From Acidobacteriota bacterium (GTDB taxonomy: Bacteria; Acidobacteriota; Thermoanaerobaculia; Multivoradales; Multivoraceae), in NCBI GenBank assembly GCA_003388555.1, contig QQVD01000050.1:1-64000 (forward strand): a DNA stretch of 64,000 bases, written 5' to 3'. Shown here piece after piece: positions 51,418 through 60,243 of this stretch. Positions within the stretch are counted from its first letter, which is position 1; every line of letters starts with the position of its first letter. Below the pieces are notes generated by a model that saw nothing but the letters and a program-made list of their open reading frames with translations, searched no databases and was not told where the DNA came from. Made by a program: the position numbers and the translations under genes.

Positions 51418-52485
51418 ATGCCGAGTCTCTGGCTCCGTCTCCTCACCGTTCTCATCGTCAGCGTCGTCGCCGTGGCGTCGGCGTCACCGCCGCCCGAGCG
51501 CCCGGATCTGACCGGGCACTACGACTCGGCCACGATCACGCCGATGGAGCGACCGCGTGAGCTGGGGGACCAGCTCTACATGACGCCGGAAGAGGCGGAG
51601 CGCCGGATGCGCCAGGCGCGGGAGTTCTCCGAGAACGCGGCGTTGCCGAGCGATCCGGGGCGCGACGCGCCGGAGGCGGGCGGCGCTGCGCCGGTGGGCT
51701 TCGACGACGAGCAGCGTGAGACGCTGGGCGCCGGCAACGTCGGTGGCTACAACTGGTTCTGGGTCGACCGTGGCGAGGAGGTGTTCACGGTCGACGGCAA
51801 GTTCCGCACCTCGATCCTGGTCGACCCGGAGGACGGCCGCTATCCGCCGATGACCGAGGCGGCGATCGAGCGCATCGCGGAGCGACGCAAGCTGCGGCGG
51901 CCGAACGACGGCACTGCCTGGTGGCTCGACGTCGACGGCCCCGGGCCCTACGACGGCCCGGAGTCGCTCGGCATCCCGGAGCGCTGTCTGCTCGGGTTCA
52001 CCGGCGCCGCCCCGATGCTCCCGGGCCTCTACAACAACCACAAGGCGATCGTGCAGACCGACGAGCACGTGATGATCCTGATCGAGATGGTGCACGACGC
52101 CCGCATCGTGCGGATGAACTCGGAGCACCCGCCGGCGGACCAGCGCTTCTGGCTCGGCGACTCGATCGGCTGGTGGGAGGGCGACACCCTGGTGGTCGAC
52201 ACGACGAACTTCCACCCGCTGTCGCGCCAGGCCGGAGGCTCGGAGGACATGCACCTGGTCGAGCGCTTCACCAAGATGCCGGACGGCAACCTGCTCTACC
52301 GCTTCACGGTCACCGACGAGTCGGTGTGGACCGAGCCGTGGACGGGCGAGTACGTGTGGCGGTCGACCGACGAGAAGATCTACGAGTACGCCTGCCACGA
52401 GGGCAACTACGCCATGGAGGGCATCCTCAAGGGCGCCCGGTTGCTCGAGCGGGAGTACCGGGAGTCGGGCGACTCGACTCCCTGA
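51418..52485 (+). CDS. Secreted protein of an uncharacterised family
   Basis: 355 aa; ATG at 51418 with GAAGGAGG seven bases before. Signal peptide (about 1-22). The body contains highly recognisable but unnamed motifs: GFTGAAPMLPGLYNN, QTDEHVMILIEMVHDARIVRMN, FWLGDSIGWWEGDTLVVDTTNF and YEYACHEGNYAM. These recur in secreted proteins of Acidobacteriota and Gammaproteobacteria. No catalytic motif can be named. TACCGT at 51380-51385 may be the -10. Function unknown. Confidence 0.8.
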   Translation: MPSLWLRLLTVLIVSVVAVASASPPPERPDLTGHYDSATITPMERPRELGDQLYMTPEEAERRMRQAREFSENAALPSDPGRDAPEAGGAAPVGFDDEQRETLGAGNVGGYNWFWVDRGEEVFTVDGKFRTSILVDPEDGRYPPMTEAAIERIAERRKLRRPNDGTAWWLDVDGPGPYDGPESLGIPERCLLGFTGAAPMLPGLYNNHKAIVQTDEHVMILIEMVHDARIVRMNSEHPPADQRFWLGDSIGWWEGDTLVVDTTNFHPLSRQAGGSEDMHLVERFTKMPDGNLLYRFTVTDESVWTEPWTGEYVWRSTDEKIYEYACHEGNYAMEGILKGARLLEREYRESGDSTP

Positions 52486-52494
52486 GCGGCGGCT

Positions 52495-55359
52495 TCAGCT
52501 CGCGTCGTGGTCGCCGAACAGGCGCGCCAGCATCTCGACCAGCTGTGACTGCCGGAAGGGCTTGTCGAGGCGGTGCTCGACCTCGAGATCGCGCAGCGCC
52601 CGCAAGGTGGGCTCGTCGAAGCGGCCGGTGGAGACGATGACGTCGACCTGCGGCAGCATGCGCCTCAGGTTCTCGATGAAGGTCATGCCGTCCATGTGAG
52701 GCATGTGCAGGTCGGTGATCACCGCGCGCAGGGAGTCGCGATGGTCGGCCACCTGCACCAGGGCCTCGGCCCCGTCGCCGGCGACGATCGGCGTCAACCC
52801 CAGCCGCGCGAGGATGCGACTCGCCATCTGGCGCACCGGCCCTTCGTCGTCGACCACCAGCACCAGCTCACCGTTGCCGCGGAACGCCGGTTCCGGCACG
52901 TCGCCGATCACCGCGACGTCGCCTTCCGGGGCGACCGGGATGAAGGCCGAGAAGGTGGTGCCCTTGGACACGGCGGTCTCGACCCGGAGGAAGCCCCCGT
53001 GGCCCCTGACCAGGCCGCGACAGGTCGACAGGCCGAGCCCGGTGCCCTCGTTGGGGCCCTTGGTGGTGAAGAAGGGGTCGAAGATGCGGTCGAGCACGTC
53101 GGGGGGGATGCCGCTGCCGGTGTCCTGCACCGACAGCTCGACGAAGGTGCCGGCCACGATCTCGTCTCCCTCGCGCGCCTCCTCGGGGTCGATCTCTCGC
53201 AGCCGCGCGCCGAGGGTGAGGGTTCCGCCGCGTGGCATCGCGTCGCGGGCGTTGACGCAGAGGTTGACCAGCAGCTGGTGCAGCTGGGTGGCGTCGCCCA
53301 GCACTGCCGGCAGGTCGGGGTCGCAACGGACCCTGAGCTCGACGTTCTTGGGAAAGGTGCTGCGGATCAGCTTGGCGGCTTCGTCGAGCAGCGCCGCCGG
53401 CGACACCTCGACCCGATCGCCCTCTGCGCCGGTGGCGAAGGTGACGAGCTGCCGGACCATGTCGGCGGCGCGGCGGGCGCTGGTGTCGAAGACCTCGAGC
53501 AGATCCGATTCGCCCGGGAACTGCTCGCGCAGCAGGTCGACCCCCATGAGGATCGGCGCGATGGCGTTGTTGAGGTCGTGTGCGATGCCGGAGGCCAGGG
53601 TGCCGATCGACTGCAGGCGCTGGGCGCGATTGGTCTCGCGCTCGCGCGCCAGCCGGCGGCTGATGTCACGGATCACGGCGATGAGCTGGGCCGGGCCGTG
53701 GGGACTCGGTGCCACGTAGGTGAGCCCGAGCTCCAGTGTGGTGCGGGTGCCGTCGGGCCGCTGGTAGCCGGTCACCAGCCGTCGCGACCGCTCCTCACCG
53801 GCGCGCATGCGGCGCAGCAGCTCGTGGAACTCGTCGTTGTCGAGGTCGGGGATGAGCTCGAAGGCCGTGCGGCCGATCAGCTCGGAGCGGGCGAGTCCCG
53901 CTCCTCTTCCCGCGGCTCGGTTGGCGTAGCGCACCTCGAGAGTGTCGAAGAGCAGCATCATCGCTCCGTCGCTGGCTGCCTCCAGGGTGGCGAGCGCGGT
54001 GCGCGCTTCGCGCTCGGCGCGGCGGCGGGCGCTGACGTCGTGCAGCACCACGACGGCCCCGAGCATGCGCTCCTCGGCGTCGTGCACCGGGCCTCCGTTG
54101 ACCAGCAGGAAACGCTTCGGCAGGCCCGGCGGAGCGATACAGACGTCGGCGCCGCGCACCGTCTCGCCGCGGTACGCCCGCATCAGTGGATTGCGCTCGG
54201 TGGCGAGCGGCGTGGTGCCATCGCCCTCGAACAGGCTGTAGCGCTCGGCCCACTTCTCGGGCGTGGTCTCGACGGCGTCGAGCCCGTGCCAGACCTGGGC
54301 GGTACGGTTGAAGAGGATGAGGTTCGCTTCCGCATCGCAGGCGATGACGCCCTCGGCGAGGTGGTCGAGGATGGTGCGGGTTCGTTTCTCCGCCTCGCGT
54401 AGCTCGGCGGTGCGTTCGACGACGCGCTGCTCGAGCTCCTGGTTGAGATCGCGCAGGCGCCGTTCGAGCAGGGTGCTGTCGGTGACGTCCTGGCTGGCGC
54501 CGCGGGTGGCCACCGTCCTGCCCGAGCCGTCTTTGACCACGCCGTACGAGACCTCGAGCATGCGCACCTCGCCGTCGCGGCGGGTGATCCGGTGCTGGAT
54601 GCGGTCGACGAAGTCGGGATCGTCGGTCTGGCGGGCCTTCTCCAGGCTGAGATCACGGATCGCCTCATCTTCGGGGTGGGCGAACTCGCGGCGGAAGATC
54701 TCGGCCGGCAGGTCGTAACCGCCCTCCCGCTCCGCGTCGGTGCCGAGCAGCGCGAACATGCGGTCGTTGAAGTGGAAGACATCGCGCTCGAGGTCGTGCT
54801 CCCAGGGCGCCACCGAGGTGACGTGCATGGCGTGCTCGAACAGCCGCGCCTGGTGCTCCAGGCGCTGCTTGGCGACGCGCAGCTCCATCACCTGGATGAC
54901 CTTCCGGGCCAGGCCCTGCAGCGCCGAGATTCTCGGTTCGTCGAGTTGCCTGGGCTCGTGGTCGACGACGCTCAGGGTGCCGATGCGATGGCCGTCGGGC
55001 GTGATCAGCGGCGCGCCGGCGTAGAAGCGGATCCGCGGCGCCCCGAGCACCAGCGGATTGTCGGCGAAGCGCCGATCGAGCAGCGCGTCGGGCACCACCA
55101 TCACCTCGTCGGCGAGGATCGTGTGGGCGCAGAAGGCCAGCTCGCGGGGAGTCTCGCGCACCCCGAAGCCCAGCTCGCTCTTGAACCACTGCCGGTGCTC
55201 GCTGAGCAGGGTTATGAAGGCGATGGGCGTGTCGCAGACCAGGCGCGCCAGCGAGGTGAAGTCGTCGAACTCCGGCTCCCGCCCGGTGTCGAGCAGGCCG
55301 TAGCGGCGCAGCGCAGCGAGCCTCTCGGCCTCGCTGTCTGGGATGGGGGCGCTTTGCAT
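52495..55359 (-). CDS. Soluble hybrid sensor histidine kinase (GAF-PAS-PAS-PAS-HisKA-HATPase-REC)
   Basis: 954 aa from the ATG at 55359. GAF domain (about 20-160; FCAHTILADEVMVVPDAL), three PAS-like domains (about 180-300, 330-440, 450-560), HisKA with LASGIAHDLNNAIAP (His near 593), HATPase with NLCVNARDAM, DTGSGI and GTGLGLSTC, and a C-terminal receiver (about 830-950) with VVDDEGPVRQM, ITDLHMPHMDG and the Lys in LDKPF. The receiver has all canonical residues, unlike that of the 1275 kinase. No transmembrane segment, so a cytoplasmic sensor. No DNA-binding partner is adjacent. TACATT at 55379-55374 ends 14 bases before the start. Confidence 0.92.
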   Translation of the reverse strand: MQSAPIPDSEAERLAALRRYGLLDTGREPEFDDFTSLARLVCDTPIAFITLLSEHRQWFKSELGFGVRETPRELAFCAHTILADEVMVVPDALLDRRFADNPLVLGAPRIRFYAGAPLITPDGHRIGTLSVVDHEPRQLDEPRISALQGLARKVIQVMELRVAKQRLEHQARLFEHAMHVTSVAPWEHDLERDVFHFNDRMFALLGTDAEREGGYDLPAEIFRREFAHPEDEAIRDLSLEKARQTDDPDFVDRIQHRITRRDGEVRMLEVSYGVVKDGSGRTVATRGASQDVTDSTLLERRLRDLNQELEQRVVERTAELREAEKRTRTILDHLAEGVIACDAEANLILFNRTAQVWHGLDAVETTPEKWAERYSLFEGDGTTPLATERNPLMRAYRGETVRGADVCIAPPGLPKRFLLVNGGPVHDAEERMLGAVVVLHDVSARRRAEREARTALATLEAASDGAMMLLFDTLEVRYANRAAGRGAGLARSELIGRTAFELIPDLDNDEFHELLRRMRAGEERSRRLVTGYQRPDGTRTTLELGLTYVAPSPHGPAQLIAVIRDISRRLARERETNRAQRLQSIGTLASGIAHDLNNAIAPILMGVDLLREQFPGESDLLEVFDTSARRAADMVRQLVTFATGAEGDRVEVSPAALLDEAAKLIRSTFPKNVELRVRCDPDLPAVLGDATQLHQLLVNLCVNARDAMPRGGTLTLGARLREIDPEEAREGDEIVAGTFVELSVQDTGSGIPPDVLDRIFDPFFTTKGPNEGTGLGLSTCRGLVRGHGGFLRVETAVSKGTTFSAFIPVAPEGDVAVIGDVPEPAFRGNGELVLVVDDEGPVRQMASRILARLGLTPIVAGDGAEALVQVADHRDSLRAVITDLHMPHMDGMTFIENLRRMLPQVDVIVSTGRFDEPTLRALRDLEVEHRLDKPFRQSQLVEMLARLFGDHDAS

Positions 55360-55441
55360 CGGCTGTCGGTGCGAATGTAGCAAGCGTGGGCGGCTAGGAT
55401 CCTGCGGGCGGGCTCTGGCCCGAGTCCCCGGAGAGCAGCAG

Positions 55442-56425
55442 TTGCACGACCACGTCCATCCAGGCGAGCACGACCACCGGCACCCGCACGGCCACTCGCA
55501 CGGACTGTCTTCGCCGGCACGTACCGATCTCGGCAACGCCAGGCGCCTGCTGATCGTCTTCTGTCTCGTCGCCGTGTACACCGTGGCCGAGGCGGTCGGC
55601 GGCCTGCTCACCGGTTCTCTGGCGCTCCTGGCCGACGCCTCGCACATGCTGTCGGACGTGGCGGCGCTGGGAATCGCTCTGATGGCGATCTGGCTGGCGC
55701 GGCGGCCCGCCTCACGACGACGCACTTTCGGCTTCTATCGCGCCGAGGTACTCGGAGCGCTGATCAACGGTGTGGTGCTGATCGTCATCGCCGTGTTCAT
55801 CGTGATCGAGGCGTTCGAGCGCTTCTCGGAGCCGCACGAGATCCTCGCCGGCGGCATGCTCCTGGTGGCCACCGGGGGCCTGGTGGTCAACCTGGTCGGC
55901 CTGGCCCTCCTGCACGGCGGACACAACCACTCGCTGAACGTGCGCGGCGCCTGGTTGCACATGATGGCCGACACTCTCGGCAGTCTCGGCGCGATGATCT
56001 CCGCCGGTCTGATCTGGCGCTTCGGCTGGACCTGGGCCGACCCCGCTGCCTCGGTGGTGATCGCGGCGCTGGTGCTGGCCTCCGCCGTGGCGCTGCTGCG
56101 CGACACGGTGCGGGTCTTGATGGAGGAGGCGCCGAAGCGGCTCGATCCCCAGCTCGTCGGCGCCGCGATCGAGGGTGTCGACGGGGTGTGCTCGGTGCAC
56201 GACCTGCATCTGTGGACGATCGGCTCGGGTCGCGAGGTGTTGACCGCTCACGTGGTGCACGAGACCACCGGCGAGCGCGATCGTCACCTGCTCGCCGAGC
56301 TGCGCGGCGTGCTCTCCGAGCGCTTCGATCTCGAGCACGTCACATTGCAGCTCGAGCGCGCCGCCTGCCAGACGTGCAGCTGCGACGAGGAGAGCTGCGT
56401 CTTCGAGCAGGAGGAGGGCCGTTGA
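55442..56425 (+). CDS. Cation diffusion facilitator (CDF) metal exporter
   Basis: 327 aa from a TTG at 55442 (GGAGAG site). The His-rich N-terminus (HDHVHPGEHDHRHPHGHSHG) likely binds zinc. Six transmembrane helices with LADASHMLSDVAALGIAL (metal site, His/Asp) and HMMADTLGSLGAMIS (second site), then a cytoplasmic C-terminal domain VCSVHDLHLWTIGSGREVLTAHV. Probably exports Zn2+ (or Co2+/Cd2+) with proton antiport; Cys near the C-terminus (CQTCSCDEESC) is unusual. Metal inferred from family. Confidence 0.93.
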   Translation: MHDHVHPGEHDHRHPHGHSHGLSSPARTDLGNARRLLIVFCLVAVYTVAEAVGGLLTGSLALLADASHMLSDVAALGIALMAIWLARRPASRRRTFGFYRAEVLGALINGVVLIVIAVFIVIEAFERFSEPHEILAGGMLLVATGGLVVNLVGLALLHGGHNHSLNVRGAWLHMMADTLGSLGAMISAGLIWRFGWTWADPAASVVIAALVLASAVALLRDTVRVLMEEAPKRLDPQLVGAAIEGVDGVCSVHDLHLWTIGSGREVLTAHVVHETTGERDRHLLAELRGVLSERFDLEHVTLQLERAACQTCSCDEESCVFEQEEGR

Positions 56426-56431
56426 GGGCGA

Positions 56432-57568
56432 TCAGCCTTCGCGCGTCAGCATCCGCCTGGTGCCGACGACCAGCAGCGGCAGAGCGAGCAGCACGATGAA
56501 GCCCCAGGCCATCGCGCCGTAGCCCTTCGCCACCAGGTCGACGATGCCGAACTGGGCCATCGCCGCTGCGGCGACCAGGAAGGCGATCGTCATGGCGAAG
56601 CGGGCGCCGTGCCCGAGGCGGCCGGAACGCGGCCGCAGGCGGGCGGGCAGGTCCTGCAGGTTGTGCTCGACGCGGCTGGTGAGGGCGTGGATCGAGCCCA
56701 CTGCGGTCTCGATCAGCGTCCAGCCGGCGACGAGGCCGAAGGCGCCGGCCCACAGCGGCGAGCCATCGGTCGCGCGCGACAGCAGGACCAGCCACGGCAC
56801 AGGGGCTTCGAAGACCTGCGGGTCGGGCCAGAAGCGCATCAGGCACACGAAGGTGAGCACGAAGGGCACGGTGATCAGCAAGCCGGCGACCAGTCCGGCG
56901 ATCATCGTCTCCCTCCGCCGGGCCTGTCGGTGCAGGCAGAAGAGCACCGCCGGGAAGATGGCGAGGTTGTAGCCGACGTAGAGCAGACCGGAGAGGAGCA
57001 CCGTCGCCAGCGTGGGCGCCTCGGGTGGCAGCGCCTGCGCCGCCGAACCGGTCGCGACCTCGGCGGTCAGCACGCGGACGGAGAAGAGCACGTAGCCGCC
57101 GTAGAGCAGCACGCTGCCGACCGTCTTCATGCGCTCGATCGCGGCCGCACCTAGCGCCACGAACAGACCGACGGTCACGAAGGCGATCGCCACGCCGACG
57201 CCGAAGGCGAGCCCCAGGGTCTGCTGCAGGGTGCTGCCGATCGCCGCCGTCATCACCGCCAGCACCAGCATCGAGATCGACAGCATCAGCAGGTCGAACA
57301 GCGGCCAGAGTGGCCCGATCAACTGGGTGATCCAGCTCCTGTAGTCGTAGGCCTTCGATGTGCGTGCGACCTCGAAGGCGAGGATCGAGAGGCCGCTGAA
57401 GCCGACGAAGATCACCAGCACAGCCCACCAGCCCGCGGGGCCGAAGCGCCCGGCGTACTGGACGATCTCCCTGCCGGTGGCGTAGCCGCCACCGACGATC
57501 ATCGACTGCAGCACGATCGCCGGCAGCAGCAGGGCGGCGAAGCGCGACGACTGGGTGCGGGACTTCAC
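56432..57568 (-). CDS. YkvI-like APC-superfamily membrane protein
   Basis: 378 aa from a GTG at 57568. About ten transmembrane helices. The N-terminal sequence AIVLQSMIVGGGYATGREIVQY is typical of the COG3949/YkvI family within the amino acid-polyamine-organocation fold (unwound GGG in helix 1). Substrate unknown. Convergent with the CDF exporter (six bases apart). No Shine-Dalgarno; start less certain than the rest. Confidence 0.8.
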   Translation of the reverse strand: MKSRTQSSRFAALLLPAIVLQSMIVGGGYATGREIVQYAGRFGPAGWWAVLVIFVGFSGLSILAFEVARTSKAYDYRSWITQLIGPLWPLFDLLMLSISMLVLAVMTAAIGSTLQQTLGLAFGVGVAIAFVTVGLFVALGAAAIERMKTVGSVLLYGGYVLFSVRVLTAEVATGSAAQALPPEAPTLATVLLSGLLYVGYNLAIFPAVLFCLHRQARRRETMIAGLVAGLLITVPFVLTFVCLMRFWPDPQVFEAPVPWLVLLSRATDGSPLWAGAFGLVAGWTLIETAVGSIHALTSRVEHNLQDLPARLRPRSGRLGHGARFAMTIAFLVAAAAMAQFGIVDLVAKGYGAMAWGFIVLLALPLLVVGTRRMLTREG

Positions 57569-57667
57569 GTCGTGCGGGTGCAGGATCGCCGCTCCGTCCG
57601 GCGCTGCCGTCGGTTGCCGCGAGAAAAGCTCTGGTCGGGAGAACGAGGATGCGGGAGAGGCGGAGAG

Positions 57668-57673
57668 TATATT
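57668..57673 (+). promoter_or_regulatory. TATATT box, predicted leaderless promoter
   Basis: TATATT ends 11 bases before the ATG at 57685. The upstream in-frame codons from 57649 (AGG, AGA, GTA, TAT) are unlike the gene's own codon use, which supports 57685 as start and this box as -10. Confidence 0.45.
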
Positions 57674-57684
57674 CCAGGGCTCTG

Positions 57685-59046
57685 ATGCGCCGCCCGGTCC
57701 TCCTGCTCTCGCTCTTTCTCCTGCTGCCGCTGTCACGGCCGGGGTCGGCGGAGGACTGGCCGACCTTCCTCGGGCCGCGCCAAGACGCCCGTTCGGCGGA
57801 AACCGGACTGCTGCTCGACTGGCCCGAGCAGGGGCCTCCGATCCTGTGGACGTTGCGCGTCGGCGAGGGCTACTCGATGCCCTCGATCGCCGGTGGCGTG
57901 CTGCTGCACTTCGACCGTGTCGGCGACGAGGCACGGCTGAGCGCCCACGACGCGCTCACCGGCGAGTTGCGCTGGCGGCAGAGCTATCCCAGCACCTACG
58001 TCGACGCCTTCGAGTTCAGCGGTGGGCCGCGCGCCTCGCCGGTGATCGACGGCGAGCTGGTGTTCGCCTTCGGGGTCGATGGCGTGCTGCGCTGCCACAG
58101 GCTGTCGGACGGTGCGGTCGTCTGGGAGCGGCGCACCGGCGAGGAGTACGGCGTGGTGACCAACTTCTTCGGCGTCGGCAGCACGCCGCTGGTGGTCGGC
58201 GAGCTGCTGATCGTGCCGGTCGGCGGCTCGCCGCCGGCTCCGCCGCGGGGCTGGGACATCCACCAGGGCGAGGTGCCTGCGAACGGCAGCGGCATCGTCG
58301 CCTTCGACAAGCGGACCGGCGAGGAGCGCTGGAAGGGGATCGACGACCTCGCCAGCTACTCGAGCCCGGTGCTGCGCCGGTCTCCTGCCGGCGAGCCCGA
58401 AGTCGCCTGGTTCGGGCGCGAGAGGCTCTGGCTGTTCGCTCCCGGCGACGGCAGGGTGCGTGCCTCGTTCCCGTGGCGGGCCGAGAAGATCTACTCGGTG
58501 AACGCGGCGACCCCGGTGCTCTCCGGCAACGAGAGCTTCCTCAGCGAGTCCTACCAGAAGGGCGGTGTGCTGCTGCGCGACGCCGTCGGCGACGGTGGGG
58601 CACAGCGCCTCGAGGTGGTGTGGGCCGATCCACCGCGGCGCGGCCAGGCGATGGCCAACCACTGGAACACGGCGGTGCTGGATGACGGCACTCTCTACGG
58701 CTCCAGCGGCGAGAAGAGCGGTTCGGCCGAGCTGCGGGCGGTCGACTGGGCCACCGGCGAAGTGCTTTGGAGTCGGCGCGGGCTGCGTCGCTCGACCGCC
58801 ACCTGGGTCGAGGGGCACCTGGTGGTGCTCGGCGAGTACGGCGAGCTGGTGCTGATCGAAGCGACGCGGCAGGCCTATCGCGAGAAGGCCCGCCTCGAGC
58901 TGCGCTCGGCCGCGGGAGAGCGGCTGCTGCGCCATCCGGCATGGTCGCCGCCAGCGATCTCGCAGGGAGTGCTCTACGTCGCCGGCGACCGCCAGCTGGT
59001 GGCGCTCGATCTGCGACCGCCGCGCCAGGCGCCGACTGCGCGCTGA
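57685..59046 (+). CDS. Secreted PQQ-like beta-propeller protein
   Basis: 453 aa. Start chosen at 57685 because upstream codons are atypical. Signal peptide (about 1-21), then EDWPTFLGPRQDARS, the same opening as the other two propellers. Blade motifs GELRWRQ, GAVVWER, GEERWKG, LEVVWAD, GEVLWSR. No enzymatic residues identified. Convergent with the DUF4261 gene. Likely periplasmic; role unknown. Confidence 0.85.
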   Translation: MRRPVLLLSLFLLLPLSRPGSAEDWPTFLGPRQDARSAETGLLLDWPEQGPPILWTLRVGEGYSMPSIAGGVLLHFDRVGDEARLSAHDALTGELRWRQSYPSTYVDAFEFSGGPRASPVIDGELVFAFGVDGVLRCHRLSDGAVVWERRTGEEYGVVTNFFGVGSTPLVVGELLIVPVGGSPPAPPRGWDIHQGEVPANGSGIVAFDKRTGEERWKGIDDLASYSSPVLRRSPAGEPEVAWFGRERLWLFAPGDGRVRASFPWRAEKIYSVNAATPVLSGNESFLSESYQKGGVLLRDAVGDGGAQRLEVVWADPPRRGQAMANHWNTAVLDDGTLYGSSGEKSGSAELRAVDWATGEVLWSRRGLRRSTATWVEGHLVVLGEYGELVLIEATRQAYREKARLELRSAAGERLLRHPAWSPPAISQGVLYVAGDRQLVALDLRPPRQAPTAR

Positions 59047-59068
59047 ACCGCGTCGGGGCGGCGACGTC

Positions 59069-60091
59069 TCAAGATGGCGTCTCGTCGTCGGGCGCGGGAG
59101 AGTCGGGGTACTCGGCGGCGGCGAAGGGGAACCCGGGATCGAGATCGAGCACCGGTCGGCGGGGCGGCGCCAGCGCCTGGCCGGCGCGCACCAGCCAGGC
59201 GTCGCGCGGGCCGGGTCCCTGCACCGTGTTGCCGGCGACGATCACCCGGCCCTCGGCGAACAGATAGGCGGCGGTGGAGTAGAGCACCCGGCTCACGGCC
59301 TCGGGGTCCAGGCCCCGGAAGTGGCACTGCAGGTCGATCAGGCCGAGCTCGCTCAGTCCGCGGGTGTCCATCAGCAGCTCGGCGTGGCCCTCGCCTCCGG
59401 CCGCCTCGCCGTCGTACTCCAGGCGGAAGAAGCGCACGTTCACCGCACCCGGCAGGAGCCCGCGGAAGTCGTCCTCGCGCACCGAAGCGAGGAAGCTGGA
59501 CGGCTCGACGAGCTGCTCGCTGGCGGGCCAGTGCAGCGCTTCGGGCCTCAGAGCCTCGATGCATGCGGCGAGCACCTGCTGCATGCGCCGTAGACGGCCC
59601 TTGTGATCGAGGCCGAGCATGCGGTCGTCGACCAGGCGTCGCCGAGATCGGCAGCCGGCGAGCACCGCCTCGGCTTCGGGCCACCACCACGACTGCGACA
59701 GCGCGTCGCCGAGAGCGAGGCGATCGAAGGGCGCGGGACGCGACAGCAGCCACCGAGGCGGCGCGCCGACGTCACGGCTGACGCCGAGGATCGAGGCGTC
59801 GACGGCCGACCCCAGCCGCCGCGCCAGGGCTGCCGGGGTGGCGGCGTCCGCGGCCTCAGGGCGGGTCGGATCCTCACTTGCGGAGGGCGGCGCCAGGGTG
59901 AGGTCGCCGTGGCCCGCCTGCTCGAGGGCGGCGGCGAGCGCGACCGGGTCCGCTGCCGCTGGGGCGTCGCCGGGCGCGGCGGCGAAGAGGAGGTCGACCG
60001 ACCAGTGCTCGAGGCCCTCGCGCACCTCTCGCGAGTGCTCGCCGTGGCCGTCGTCGCCAGAGTCGGTGGCCAGCTGCAGGAGCTCGTCCAA
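59069..60091 (-). CDS. DUF4261-domain protein
   Basis: 340 aa, TTG start at 60091 (poorly supported). The C-terminal 220 residues contain DUF4261 features: ALHWPASEQLVEPSSFL, VNVRFFRLEY, MDTRGLSELGLIDLQCHFRGLDPEAVSRVLYSTAAYLFAEGRVIVAGNTVQG by position (about 210-310). DUF4261 is of unknown function and associated with peptide or toxin-related contexts in some bacteria. No signal peptide. Confidence 0.75.
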   Translation of the reverse strand: MDELLQLATDSGDDGHGEHSREVREGLEHWSVDLLFAAAPGDAPAAADPVALAAALEQAGHGDLTLAPPSASEDPTRPEAADAATPAALARRLGSAVDASILGVSRDVGAPPRWLLSRPAPFDRLALGDALSQSWWWPEAEAVLAGCRSRRRLVDDRMLGLDHKGRLRRMQQVLAACIEALRPEALHWPASEQLVEPSSFLASVREDDFRGLLPGAVNVRFFRLEYDGEAAGGEGHAELLMDTRGLSELGLIDLQCHFRGLDPEAVSRVLYSTAAYLFAEGRVIVAGNTVQGPGPRDAWLVRAGQALAPPRRPVLDLDPGFPFAAAEYPDSPAPDDETPS

Positions 60092-60243
60092 GGATAGGAT
60101 CAGACTCGAGGGAGTGGGAGGAGAGCGGGAGCCCGGGCGCGGCGGTGAGGGAATCTCCTCGCCGCGGCCCAGGTTGCCGTTATACCGCGTTTCTCGCCCG
60201 CCTCGTCACCGCAGCTCAAGCCGCCCGCAGGGAGACCCGCAAG

